From Paenibacillus farraposensis (GTDB taxonomy: Bacteria > Bacillota > Bacilli > Paenibacillales > Paenibacillaceae), in NCBI RefSeq assembly GCF_020736845.1, contig NZ_JAFFQR010000087.1, positions 1 through 64,000 on the forward strand: a DNA stretch of 64,000 bases, in the 5' to 3' direction. The notes below the pieces were generated by a model that had not been told where the DNA came from, ran no database searches, and saw nothing but the letters and a program-made list of their open reading frames with translations. Positions 53,764 to 62,630 of this stretch are shown in pieces; position 1 is the stretch's first letter; every line of letters starts with the position of its first letter. Both the position numbers and the translations under genes were made by a program.

Positions 53764-54662
53764 TGATCTCCGCCTCCCGAAAGGCGGCAGCGTACGCGCC
53801 CTTTGCCGACACTTGCATTGCCTCCAAGTTGTAAGAATACTTCTTTTTTCAAATGTTGAAGACTGGAAATCCGTTTGGAGATATCTGACGATCCATCTAC
53901 CCGATCACACCAGATCATCCCGTAAAATATGGCTTCAGTAGGTACATATTCCTCATACCATAGTGCACCCGCTTGCGTAGTTTTTGTTTCTTCCTGTATT
54001 CGAATGCGTGGAGTAATCTCACAACACATCGTCGTAAAGTATCTGAATGTGTCGTCCGATACTAATACAAGTCGCTCGATGAACATTTCCTTTGAATAAG
54101 GTTCATTTTCATCGAACAGCATATTCGCCAGCCAACTTGCCCAGGTGGTAAAGCCGTGCGATATTTCCGCCTTACCATAGAACTCATCGAGGAAAACTTG
54201 CTGTTGACTCACCACTACAGAATCAGTAGTTATCCAAGCGGTCTCATTATTCTTCGCATCTTGCTCAAATTGATCTAAATCTGGAATTTTTAAAGACACC
54301 CCCATCGCTGCTGCATCTCGTACTAGGCGTTTCAGTACCATAGGGGAAGTAACATAAGCGAAAGTTCCATATCGGCTGGCTACCGGGAAAGCAAGAATCC
54401 GTCCATCGGAAATAACAAGTGCTCCAGCTTCGGCCCCATTGTGATCTGATTTACCGAATGCTTGCTTGAACCAAGCGCTTTCTCCTCCTTCGGCTCGATA
54501 GTAGTCTCTCTTTACCCCTTTCATGCTACTCCCAGGAATCATAGGCCATTCAGTCACCTTCTCGCGCATAATAGGCAGATCAATTGCCCCGAGTCCTTCT
54601 CCCGAACCGATATGTAGTGGAGACAAACAGTGTATCCAGTACCACTGGCTTACATTTTCCAT
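53760..54662 (-). CDS. cmr4: Type III-B CRISPR backbone RNase Cmr4
   Basis: 300 residues of the Cas7 family. CLSPLHIGSGEGLGAIDLPI at the N-terminus contains the conserved Asp (position 28) that cuts target RNA every six nucleotides in Cmr complexes; MIPGSSMKGVKRDYYR and the C-terminal LGGNASVGKGRVRCRL are other family marks. ATG 54662 follows AAAGGAGC. Several copies would form the filament along the crRNA. Confidence 0.94.
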   Translation of the reverse strand: MENVSQWYWIHCLSPLHIGSGEGLGAIDLPIMREKVTEWPMIPGSSMKGVKRDYYRAEGGESAWFKQAFGKSDHNGAEAGALVISDGRILAFPVASRYGTFAYVTSPMVLKRLVRDAAAMGVSLKIPDLDQFEQDAKNNETAWITTDSVVVSQQQVFLDEFYGKAEISHGFTTWASWLANMLFDENEPYSKEMFIERLVLVSDDTFRYFTTMCCEITPRIRIQEETKTTQAGALWYEEYVPTEAIFYGMIWCDRVDGSSDISKRISSLQHLKKEVFLQLGGNASVGKGRVRCRLSGGGDQ

Positions 54663-54695
54663 TTCCCTTGCTCCTTTATTGTAGGTTTTTATTTA

Positions 54696-55958
54696 TTATT
54701 TGTTCGTTTGGGGTGGGTTTGAAATGTTCCATTTCCCCCATAAAGCCAGTCCATACCCGTCTTCTTTGTCAAAAGCCTCTTTGCGGCGATTCGTATCCGA
54801 CACGGATTGTAGCCACATTTCCTTCGCCAAATCAGCCGCATTCCCTTTGGTGACTTCAAAGAAGTATACGCTTCCTGCTGGGACCATACGCCGAACCGCC
54901 TTTTCGCTAAACAAATCATCCTTCGAGTAACTCCATCCCGATACAGGATGCCACCGTGGAACACAAGCCCAGCGCAATTGAAGCTCTACTCCACACTTCC
55001 ATGGATTTTTAGTTTGGAGATTTTCGTCCAGCCAGCCTGGCAACCAACCTTTTCGGAAATAAGCAGGAGTCGCTAATACCATACGAATATATGAGGCTCC
55101 CTGCATACTATCTTGAATGGCTACGGGACAAGCCCATGACAAGTCATCTTCCACCTCACTGAAGTGAGCCAATCTGCGTTTGCCCCCCATGGGATGCATC
55201 TCTGATATTTTGCCTGTACAGCTGGACGTATGCTCTCCAAAATCAATCTCAGCTTCCACAGTGAAATCTGGTGGAAAAACCAGCGACTCTGTTGAAAATA
55301 ATTGCTGTTCCTTGGCGGTATACGTCTTGGGGTCGATTGCAGTATGTGTGCGTTCTTCACGAATAAATGCGGGTAGAAAAGGTGTTGTTTCACAAGCTGC
55401 GTGCAACGGATTATTTTTCTGATCCAGACGCCATTGATTTAGAAGCTTGGACCATGTTTCTTCTGTCACGGTGCCTGTTAACCAATGCACCATCCGCTCC
55501 TTTGAGATGTATGCGGGTGCTTCCTTTATCCCTTTGTGTGTCCCTGCTCCAAGTGGCGGCCAGAGCACATCTGCTAGACGTCCTTCCTGACCCACGCCAA
55601 AGAATCCCTGTCTGCCATGTTGAGCCCCTGTCAAGTTAACAGGTCGAATGAATCGGATACTTGCTTCCCCATGTTCTTCATACATTTCAGCGTCCTGAGG
55701 CATGGCAAAATACAAGTTTTCTCGGTATTTATATATCGGACCTCGAACATTCAATTTAGAAAAATGGTTAAGGCTGAGGGAGGACTTTCCTTCCTGTGCT
55801 TGTTCCCTTTTAGCCAGCATCGTGCGGATTGTACCCGCAAGCATACTTGGCGTGACATCACTTAATGTGTGGGCCCGGATTCCCGGTGTAGCGCTGAACG
55901 GTCTTCCGTCCCGTACCATAATAGGATCAAGAGGTTTTACTTGCAGTCGTTTCTTCAT
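54696..55958 (-). CDS. cmr3: Type III-B CRISPR protein Cmr3
   Basis: 420 residues, Cas5 group. The N-terminal LQVKPLDPIMVRDGRPFSAT and SDVTPSMLAGTIRTMLAK, and the later EDGYGLALWGKWN glycine-rich end, fit Cmr3, which holds the 5' handle of the crRNA and binds Cas10. It overlaps the cas10 end by 32 bases, so expression is coupled. ATG 55958 follows AAAGGTGGG. Confidence 0.93.
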   Translation of the reverse strand: MKKRLQVKPLDPIMVRDGRPFSATPGIRAHTLSDVTPSMLAGTIRTMLAKREQAQEGKSSLSLNHFSKLNVRGPIYKYRENLYFAMPQDAEMYEEHGEASIRFIRPVNLTGAQHGRQGFFGVGQEGRLADVLWPPLGAGTHKGIKEAPAYISKERMVHWLTGTVTEETWSKLLNQWRLDQKNNPLHAACETTPFLPAFIREERTHTAIDPKTYTAKEQQLFSTESLVFPPDFTVEAEIDFGEHTSSCTGKISEMHPMGGKRRLAHFSEVEDDLSWACPVAIQDSMQGASYIRMVLATPAYFRKGWLPGWLDENLQTKNPWKCGVELQLRWACVPRWHPVSGWSYSKDDLFSEKAVRRMVPAGSVYFFEVTKGNAADLAKEMWLQSVSDTNRRKEAFDKEDGYGLALWGKWNISNPPQTNK

Positions 55959-57759
55959 AAGTCGTTCCCACCTTTTCCAGATGAATCGTCAAAATGAGTT
56001 GCTCTGCCAATATCCGCAATCGTTCTAATGGCTCTGTTTCGGTATCATAAAGTTCCTTCAACTTAGGAATCCACTGTTTTTTAAAAGTCGCCTTGTCTAT
56101 GCTTTCCGGCTTCTTCTTGAACGCCAGACGCTCAATCTCCATCCAGAGTAATTCTGCGAGCAATTTCGGATCACAAAGCCACGCTGACCCTGTATCCATT
56201 TCCTTGTAAATTTGGTATGTTCTACGGAGTTCATAGGCAAATTGGGCAGAAAAAAACTTTTTATACTCGTGTAACACTTTCATTTGCTCCACTGGATTAT
56301 CTTCGAACGGCAGTGCTACTTTCATCAGATCGCCTCCACCCCGTTTGTGGAAGTGAACCTCCAATGCATTACGTGTTTTTTTGGCCTGTCGTTCTGCTTC
56401 ATGTGCCATTCTACGTACTTCTTCAAGGGGTTCCAGCATATGAGTGATTACAATCCCCACAGAAAGAGTCGGGACAGAAATAACAGACCCTAATATTTCA
56501 ATAAAAGACTTACGCAACTCATTGGCTGCATTCAAACATGTATGTACTGGCAAATAAGCCATAACATCATCTCCGCCACCATAAACGAGTTGTCCCTGAT
56601 GATTTTTCATAATTTTTGCTGCTTGCAGAGCAAATCTGGAGAGCGCTTGAGAAAAATGTATATGGCTCTGTTCATCCTTAATGTTGCGAAGATGTTCCCC
56701 CATGCGATCACCATCAGCGATTAGAAAAGCATAATAAGGAGTTGGACGGACAAAATTAAACTGATGATCCCTTGATTTCTTCTCCAACTGGACATACATC
56801 CGTTCCAACTCGTTCGCTATAGAATCTTTGAGGTTCTCTTGATGTTCCTTGGGAACCATAACGCATTCTTCAAGATAATCCCCGATTCGGCGTTCATAAA
56901 AAAGACGCGCGTCATAGGAATTGGAATCTAGCTTGTTTATTGTCTTTAAATTCTCTTTTCCCAACAATTCATTCACGGTATGCAAATAATCAGTCACTGC
57001 CGAACCTATGAAAGTCACATCACGAATTTGGTCTTGGAAAGGCAGAAAGGCTGTCTCGCAAACCGAAAGAAACCGCTCTTGGTCAGGGTGAAGTACTAAA
57101 GACAAACGCTTAATGACGGAGATGGCGTCTAAGGTCTCATATTCTTTAATTCCCAACCGTAAAAGCCGCCCAATGTTCCTATCGTGGTTGATCCACACTG
57201 ATTCACGACCGCCGTCCAGAGAAGATTTTTTCTCACCGTACATCGCGCCTGGGTCATTCTGCTTAAAATCCCTTAGCGTCTTACGGGCAGCTAATAATTG
57301 TTCCGTTTTGCTTAATGCCTCATCGTAATGTAGTCCTTGCATCGCTGTCCAAGCCGCTTGAAACTCAAGTAAATCGCTGACTTGACGATCCCACGTGCGT
57401 ATATTAATAATTCGCCCAATTTTCTCCTCAGCCGCTCTGGCATACTCCTTCCACTTGCCTTGGATAGCTCTTCTGACTTGCCAAGCAATCTTGCTAGGCT
57501 GATCTGTATTCATTATCCCAAGAATCTTGTTTGGTGCACTTATCTTCTCTACTTGTTCGGAGTTTGTGTCTATCGCCATCGCAGGAAAAACCAATCGGCC
57601 ACCCAGTTCCTGAAATTCCTGAGCTCCCGCTATGCTTAATTCAGAGAGCAAATACGAGCCAAACCATAAATCTCGCGTTCTACGTGCCTGGGCGATAAAT
57701 TCTTGCACGGGTCCGATGGAAAACATCATCAGTATCTCTTCAGATTTGTGCTCTCGCAA
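55927..57759 (-). CDS. cas10: Type III-B CRISPR Cas10/Cmr2
   Basis: 610 residues from TTG 57759 behind AAGGAGGT. The N-terminus MMFSIGPVQEFIAQARRTRD opens the first palm domain directly, so the N-terminal HD DNase domain of many Cas10 proteins appears absent. The palm polymerase core is intact: FLIADGDRMG at ~345-354 and GGDD at 395-398 (VYGGGDDVMAYLP), the site that makes cyclic oligoadenylates when target RNA is bound. Family length is usually 600-1,000. It overlaps cmr1 by 31 bases. An HD-less, GGDD-positive Cas10 implies that immunity runs through RNA cleavage by Cmr4 and signalling to ancillary effectors. Confidence 0.94.
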   Translation of the reverse strand: MREHKSEEILMMFSIGPVQEFIAQARRTRDLWFGSYLLSELSIAGAQEFQELGGRLVFPAMAIDTNSEQVEKISAPNKILGIMNTDQPSKIAWQVRRAIQGKWKEYARAAEEKIGRIINIRTWDRQVSDLLEFQAAWTAMQGLHYDEALSKTEQLLAARKTLRDFKQNDPGAMYGEKKSSLDGGRESVWINHDRNIGRLLRLGIKEYETLDAISVIKRLSLVLHPDQERFLSVCETAFLPFQDQIRDVTFIGSAVTDYLHTVNELLGKENLKTINKLDSNSYDARLFYERRIGDYLEECVMVPKEHQENLKDSIANELERMYVQLEKKSRDHQFNFVRPTPYYAFLIADGDRMGEHLRNIKDEQSHIHFSQALSRFALQAAKIMKNHQGQLVYGGGDDVMAYLPVHTCLNAANELRKSFIEILGSVISVPTLSVGIVITHMLEPLEEVRRMAHEAERQAKKTRNALEVHFHKRGGGDLMKVALPFEDNPVEQMKVLHEYKKFFSAQFAYELRRTYQIYKEMDTGSAWLCDPKLLAELLWMEIERLAFKKKPESIDKATFKKQWIPKLKELYDTETEPLERLRILAEQLILTIHLEKVGTTYEETTASKTS

Positions 57760-59099
57760 AATTTTTCGACCTCCTTACTGTTTAAAAAAGCCTCAACAGC
57801 AGACGTATAGACTTTTTTATTATCTTGCATAGGGTTATTATCATATGAAACGTTAGGGTAGATTTCTTTTGTTCCAAGTTGCTTTACGATCCTATCGTTT
57901 TGCTTTAACTCGGCCCCTTCCAAACGGGGTTGATTTAGGATAGCTATTATTCCAAGCGATTTATGAGGAGTACAGGACAATGGCTTTAAAATCACCGGAG
58001 AAGCAAGGCGATCCTTACCTTTGGGAACAAGTTGTGTTTTGTAGGGTTCCTTTTCCCAATGTCTTCTTTTGCGGCGCTCTTCATAAGATAGCTCTTTATC
58101 CTCATCCATTTGTTGCTTAAACTCAAAAATAATCGGTAAACCCAGTTGTGCTTTTGGAAAAGAAATTAACTTCTCAGGTTTACTGGCGGGATATTTCTTG
58201 TTATGTTTGGGATGTGCCATACCTGTAATCGTTCGAATGGAATCTGCTTCTGGCCAGTGGCTTCTCCCAGGTCTGGGTTTACCTTTTTCTTGGTTTGCAC
58301 GTCTGCGAAATAAGCGATAAGCTTCTATTGCCTCATGCCAAGCATCTTTTATTTCCTCTATACGGGAACGAGTTTTAATCTGATTGCTAAGCGTTGGCCA
58401 ATCACGACTTTGATCTGCCTGTAATAGTTTTAATTCGTATTTTTCTATGTGTTTATCAAACCAAGACAAAAAGTGTTCAGGGGTACAGTTATCTATAGTA
58501 GGAGAAATCCCATCACAAAATAAACTCCCACACCCTCTACGTGTTCTTGCCCCCACTCCGCCGAAGTTAATCCAAGCCCATAGTGCAGGCTCTATTTCTT
58601 TGCGTTCTATTTCTTCAAGATCCATAGATTTTGTGATATCATCGAATGGTTGCTTATAGATGATATGAAGCTTGAATGTGTGCCCTATAGTGTGCTCCAC
58701 AGAGCTCTTTTTAGCAGCGTCTACCTCTTTACCTGCTGAATATAGCGCATATTTTGGAAAGTGAATTTTACTTGTAGACTCAGTGGATGTTGGCTCAATC
58801 CAGATCTTTATGCAACTGGGTCTGCTTGTGTCTCCAAAAATCTCTGCTTCTCGTTTGCGTAGTTCATATACATTTTCATAAGCTGCACCACGCGTTGCCC
58901 GCCACCAGAAACGCAACTGTCCCCGCACCGTGCCTGTACGAACCAACCGTTCTGTATCGATCTGTCCTGCCAGATAACCTCCTCCAAACATAGGAGTCAC
59001 AACGGTTATAGCGTAAACCTTTTGCAGATTAGGATTCTTAGCGATGCTCAGTTCCAGATCGGTGACATTTGTTGTGGGACCTTCCAGTTTTCTTACCAT
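57729..59099 (-). CDS. cmr1: Type III-B CRISPR RAMP protein Cmr1
   Basis: 456 residues. VVTPMFGGGYLAGQIDTERL, then RTGTVRGQLRFWWRATRGAA and WINFGGVGARTRRGCGSL, are the defining motifs of Cmr1, a double-RAMP Cas7-like subunit at the crRNA 3' end near Cmr6. ATG 59099 follows AAGAAAGGAG. It is the first cmr gene, preceded by the DUF6602-type gene in the same direction. Confidence 0.94.
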   Translation of the reverse strand: MVRKLEGPTTNVTDLELSIAKNPNLQKVYAITVVTPMFGGGYLAGQIDTERLVRTGTVRGQLRFWWRATRGAAYENVYELRKREAEIFGDTSRPSCIKIWIEPTSTESTSKIHFPKYALYSAGKEVDAAKKSSVEHTIGHTFKLHIIYKQPFDDITKSMDLEEIERKEIEPALWAWINFGGVGARTRRGCGSLFCDGISPTIDNCTPEHFLSWFDKHIEKYELKLLQADQSRDWPTLSNQIKTRSRIEEIKDAWHEAIEAYRLFRRRANQEKGKPRPGRSHWPEADSIRTITGMAHPKHNKKYPASKPEKLISFPKAQLGLPIIFEFKQQMDEDKELSYEERRKRRHWEKEPYKTQLVPKGKDRLASPVILKPLSCTPHKSLGIIAILNQPRLEGAELKQNDRIVKQLGTKEIYPNVSYDNNPMQDNKKVYTSAVEAFLNSKEVEKFCESTNLKRY

Positions 59100-59241
59100 T
59101 TGAGTCTCCTTTCTTGATCTATCTATTTAATTGGCATCCTCTTCAATACTGTCGTCCCCGATTGCTGTAAGCTCTCTAAAAGCTTTGGCATAAGCGAAAT
59201 GAGGAAACAACATAGGGTTATTCAGCAGCATGAGCAACTGG

Positions 59242-60108
59242 TTAAGCTGGAAGTTTAAGGTCAACAGCGGATTGCCTGGTATTTTCAAGTGACATAGCGT
59301 CTTCTGAAAATTTCAGTTCGCTATATTGCCCGCTGTCCACTTGCTGTTTAAACTCTTGCTTATTTTCATCTTTCCAGTTTGAAGGGATCACGTTCATATT
59401 ACCGAAATTTTGTGCCCCTAGATTCAATTGATCCCCCCACCAGCCGAGCTTTTCATTCTCGTGTTCGACCAGTAAATCAAATTCTCTGACTATTCCTTTA
59501 CTACCTGGCTCAACTCTTTTTAGCAGAATAAAATCGAACGTTCCTTTAAGCTTCTCTGCAACTTGATGTACGGATGTCTGTTGTTGTCTCTGAAAATTGC
59601 TTGCAAGAATAAAAATAGGTCGAGTACGTTGCTGCGTTTTGTTTGTGATCCCAGTTACATAACCCTGCACCATCCGCGCAATGCCTGTTGTTCGTGGTTG
59701 TAATTTTTTAATGCTTTCTGTCCATTCTATGATTTTTTCATATTCCCAATTTGAACTTTTGCATTCAATAGCTACCACTACGGCTTCGATTGGAATGAAC
59801 TTGAGAGTATTATATTGGAAGACGTATGGTGTATACTTCTCATCGTAGACAGCAATATCCACTTCCCTAGATCGGTTATTGTTCGAGTCAATGATAATAA
59901 CCCCCTGCGCCAAAGAGTATTTGAGAGGGATAATACTTCGAAAAAACTTGACCCACATCTCCTCGCGATAGTTCCCACTAATTGTTCCATGCTCAGAAGC
60001 AATATCGATCTCTTCTACCATCATCTGATTCAAGTAACGGTAATTCTGATGAATACGTTCAAATACATTTTCAACCTTACTATCCTTGCTGGCTTTAATT
60101 TCTCCCAT
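59242..60108 (-). CDS. DUF6602-type PD-(D/E)XK nuclease-like protein, C-terminus frameshifted
   Basis: 288 codons. REVDIAVYDE with D84, and VVVAIECKSSN with E115 and K117, make a PD-(D/E)XK nuclease core of the DUF6602 kind. Near 59282 the frame appears broken: after EDAMSL the next frame reads KIPGNPLLTLNFQLNQLLML, then NNPMLFPHFAYAKAFRELTA and DDSIEEDAN to TAA at 59127, a far more natural end that closes just before the cmr1 ribosome binding site. So the true gene likely spans 59127-60108 with one base lost. It heads the cmr operon; a role as accessory effector is inferred. No CARF or SAVED domain is visible. Confidence 0.65.
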   Translation of the reverse strand: MGEIKASKDSKVENVFERIHQNYRYLNQMMVEEIDIASEHGTISGNYREEMWVKFFRSIIPLKYSLAQGVIIIDSNNNRSREVDIAVYDEKYTPYVFQYNTLKFIPIEAVVVAIECKSSNWEYEKIIEWTESIKKLQPRTTGIARMVQGYVTGITNKTQQRTRPIFILASNFQRQQQTSVHQVAEKLKGTFDFILLKRVEPGSKGIVREFDLLVEHENEKLGWWGDQLNLGAQNFGNMNVIPSNWKDENKQEFKQQVDSGQYSELKFSEDAMSLENTRQSAVDLKLPA

Positions 60109-60483
60109 GTTCTCAGGCCCTTTCTATTAATCTTATATCTGTAATACTTCTTCTTAACTAGCCCTAAAATAATCCAACTCATGTTATGGAATAGGAAAAA
60201 AGAACCTGATTAACATAGGTATTAAGGATCATGTTAATTATAATTATGATTGTATGTATTTTACAAGGATAATTCTTCCCAATAATGTTTTATAAATTTT
60301 AATTAAATCTTATATTCCAATTAAGTAAAAATTATATTTAGAATCATAAACTGAATACCAAGCTATAATGGGATTTTTCATAAGTCCTGTATAAAAAAAG
60401 CCCCCTGTAGATCTCACAAAAAGAGACTCTCAGGGGACGAATGCGGCATAGAGGATATTTTGTTAGCTATAGAGTGACTGCGT
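60109..60483. other. A+T-rich region between the cmr operon and array 2
   Basis: No gene. It must hold the promoter of the DUF6602-cmr operon. Around 60400-60440 CCCCCTGTAG and CAGGGGA with a short spacer form a weak hairpin next to the trailer end of array 2. Confidence 0.5.
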
Positions 60484-61123
60484 ATTTCACTCCACGTACT
60501 CACAAGGAGGCGACGATCCGTACGAGAATGATGGATGAACTTCCTAATGTATTTCAATCCACGCACTCACATGGAGTGCGACGAGACAAGACCCTATGCC
60601 ATTTCTCGAAAGCAAAGGAATTTCAATCCACGCACTCACATGGAGTGCGACTAGTTACCATAATAACATAATCGTGAAAACATTAATTTCAATCCACGCA
60701 CTCACATGGAGTGCGACTCAGACATACACGTATTTGAAATTACACGAGGTTATTTCAATCCACGCACTCACATGGAGTGCGACTTGATAATGCGATGAAC
60801 AAACTGGGGATGTACAATCCATTTCAATCCACGCACTCACATGGAGTGCGACGTGGCCTTGTAGGTGGTTCACACCGCCGTGATTCATTTCAATCCACGC
60901 ACTCACATGGAGTGCGACGGGAATACCGCATGTCGTTTGAAAGCCCGGAACGTATTTCAATCCACGCACTCACATGGAGTGCGACCTGACAAAGTCATAA
61001 ACACGCCCGATGCTGGTGTAATTTCAATCCACGCACTCACATGGAGTGCGACGCGTGCGCACAGGGAGCGGTGCGCACGTTGTTCAAAATAATTTCAATC
61101 CACGCACTCACATGGAGTGCGAC
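60484..61123 (-). CRISPR. CRISPR array 2: 10 repeats, 9 spacers
   Basis: Same 32-bp repeat as array 1. Copies start at 60484 (degenerate, 31 bp), 60551, 60620, 60686, 60752, 60821, 60887, 60954, 61021 and 61092. Spacers are 34-39 bases and none is shared with array 1 by eye. The leader lies at 61124, the degenerate terminal repeat at the opposite end, so transcription is on the minus strand towards the cmr operon. Confidence 0.97.
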
Positions 61124-61319
61124 AGCGAAAATGCAGTAATTCATATCCTAATGATATCAATTCCACACATTATCGCAAAAAAAGATGCCAAAAAGGCTTG
61201 AATCAAGCATTGACTTTACTAAGGTTAACGGATTTAATTACTTTTCGACAAATTTCGAGGTGCGAAGGACCCGGGGATTTTATGTGAGCTTCACATTCGC
61301 ACCTTCACGATTCTGTTAT
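61124..61319 (-). promoter_or_regulatory. CRISPR leader of array 2
   Basis: Starts AGCGAAAATGCAGTAATTCA and stays alignable with the array 1 leader throughout, with scattered substitutions and a few missing bases. Contains the same AGGTGCGAA/TTCGCACCT hairpin. Confidence 0.7.
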
Positions 61320-61863
61320 TCAATCTCTAAGAGTCTTCCATATCCTGCGTTGGTCTTTCCGCCAATGCCTTCCTCTCTTAGCGCTCCGAGTAGGATTGTT
61401 TTTGCCAAACTTAGCCACTTCATAGCTGATTCCTTCTCTCCCTCACAGGTTAATGTAATTCCAAAGTGAGCCGACGCAGAAAGAAATGGAATAGGGACGG
61501 GAGAATCATCATCACGTGGAGCCTTGTACTCAATATCATTACGATAGGCTCTACAATAATGCCGTTATAATCCTGATGATGCGCTGTATGCACATCCTGT
61601 TTGAGTGCTTTGCTAACTGTTGCTGGAGTAGGAAGAGCATCGTGAAACTGAATAAATCCAGCAGATGTTTGTGATCCAAATAAAATGTTGTAGTCGCTTC
61701 CTGTACGCTTCAATGCTGGTTGCTGGTCACCCAGTTGTCGATGTGCATAATGCGAAGCAACACCCTTCAAGGCTGTTCCTGGTAAGTAAGCTACACCATA
61801 GATGCGATGAAGCGTAAGACTAGTTTCAAGCACGGAATTCCCTCCGTGCCCAGTAACGAACAT
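61320..61863 (-). pseudogene. cmr6: Truncated, frameshifted copy of cmr6
   Basis: Reads [37 protein letters not shown] and onward, nearly identical to cmr6 residues ~103-263. One base is lost near 61546 (GATAGGCTC versus GATAAGGCTC), breaking the frame, and the first ~100 residues are absent; the sequence diverges abruptly at 61860. With the leader it forms a ~735-bp direct repeat of 52395-53130. Confidence 0.9.
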
Positions 61864-61958
61864 ATTCGTAGAGGATGGCCTGATAGCCCAAGTATCTTTT
61901 TAAGCATATAAGCCACAAAGCCGTAATCACAATTTCATTAGTCTTATGATTTTCTCCC

Positions 61959-62300
61959 TCAATTCAACTGATCATCCAGAATAACATCAATGACTTTTAA
62001 TATCTTCTTTTGCTCATTTTCATTTCTACTACGTAGCCTGTTCACAATTTCTGTGAGTGTTGACTCGCTCTTCTCTCTGTTCACAGGCTGGATATAACTA
62101 AAAAACTCCACCATAGAGAGGTTGAGGGCATTTGTAATTTTATCCAGCACCACGATGGAACAAACTTTTTCAGAACGCTCCAACTTACCAATATAAGTTT
62201 CGTGGACATCAGCCTTACTTGCAAGTTCCTCTTGGCTCAATCCACGTAGTTTTCGGAAGTGTCGAATTCCTTCCCCCACCATTTTCATCAAATCAGTCAC
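61959..62300 (-). CDS. XRE-family transcriptional regulator
   Basis: About 113 residues. The start is taken at GTG 62300 because AGGGTG is 6 bases upstream; ATG 62306 is too close to it and the open frame from 62357 has no site. The N-terminal Cro/C1 HTH reads IRHFRKLRGLSQEELASKAD, VHETYIGKLERSEK, then LDKITNALNLSMVEFF. The C-terminal tail NRLRSRNENEQKKILKVIDV is short and helical. Such regulators are common near mobile DNA and in peptide-pheromone circuits; the target is unknown. Confidence 0.75.
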   Translation of the reverse strand: MTDLMKMVGEGIRHFRKLRGLSQEELASKADVHETYIGKLERSEKVCSIVVLDKITNALNLSMVEFFSYIQPVNREKSESTLTEIVNRLRSRNENEQKKILKVIDVILDDQLN

Positions 62301-62432
62301 AGCCATCACCCTATGCAAACCATAGACTAGCCATATAGTTACACTACAGCCTGCCACCTTCTTTTGCGAGATTTATAGAATTCATAGAATTCATGAGCTT
62401 CATCGCATCACACCCTCTGATCTATTCATGTC

Positions 62433-62630
62433 CTAAGTGTAACATCTAACATCGCCCAGCAGACATTCCATTTTGGCATGATTAGTAAAGAGGTCCTCGT
62501 CATGCAATTGCAATAGAGCCAGCAAATCCGCGACATCCATAACACGCTGGGGATGTCGCGGAATCTGCACCTCGCTGTTGAACGCCTTATATTTGATCGT
62601 ATCTGACTGCTGCACTTCGGTGCCTAAGGC
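62433..62630 (-). pseudogene. Siderophore-type substrate-binding protein fragment
   Basis: DTIKYKAFNSEVQIPRHPQR followed by VMDVADLLALL resembles the start of the mature region of iron-siderophore ABC binding proteins (..G.VEIP..P.RVV......LLAL). There is no signal peptide or ribosome binding site, and the frame ends after 60 codons. It directly abuts the end of the GH30-type gene. Confidence 0.4.
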
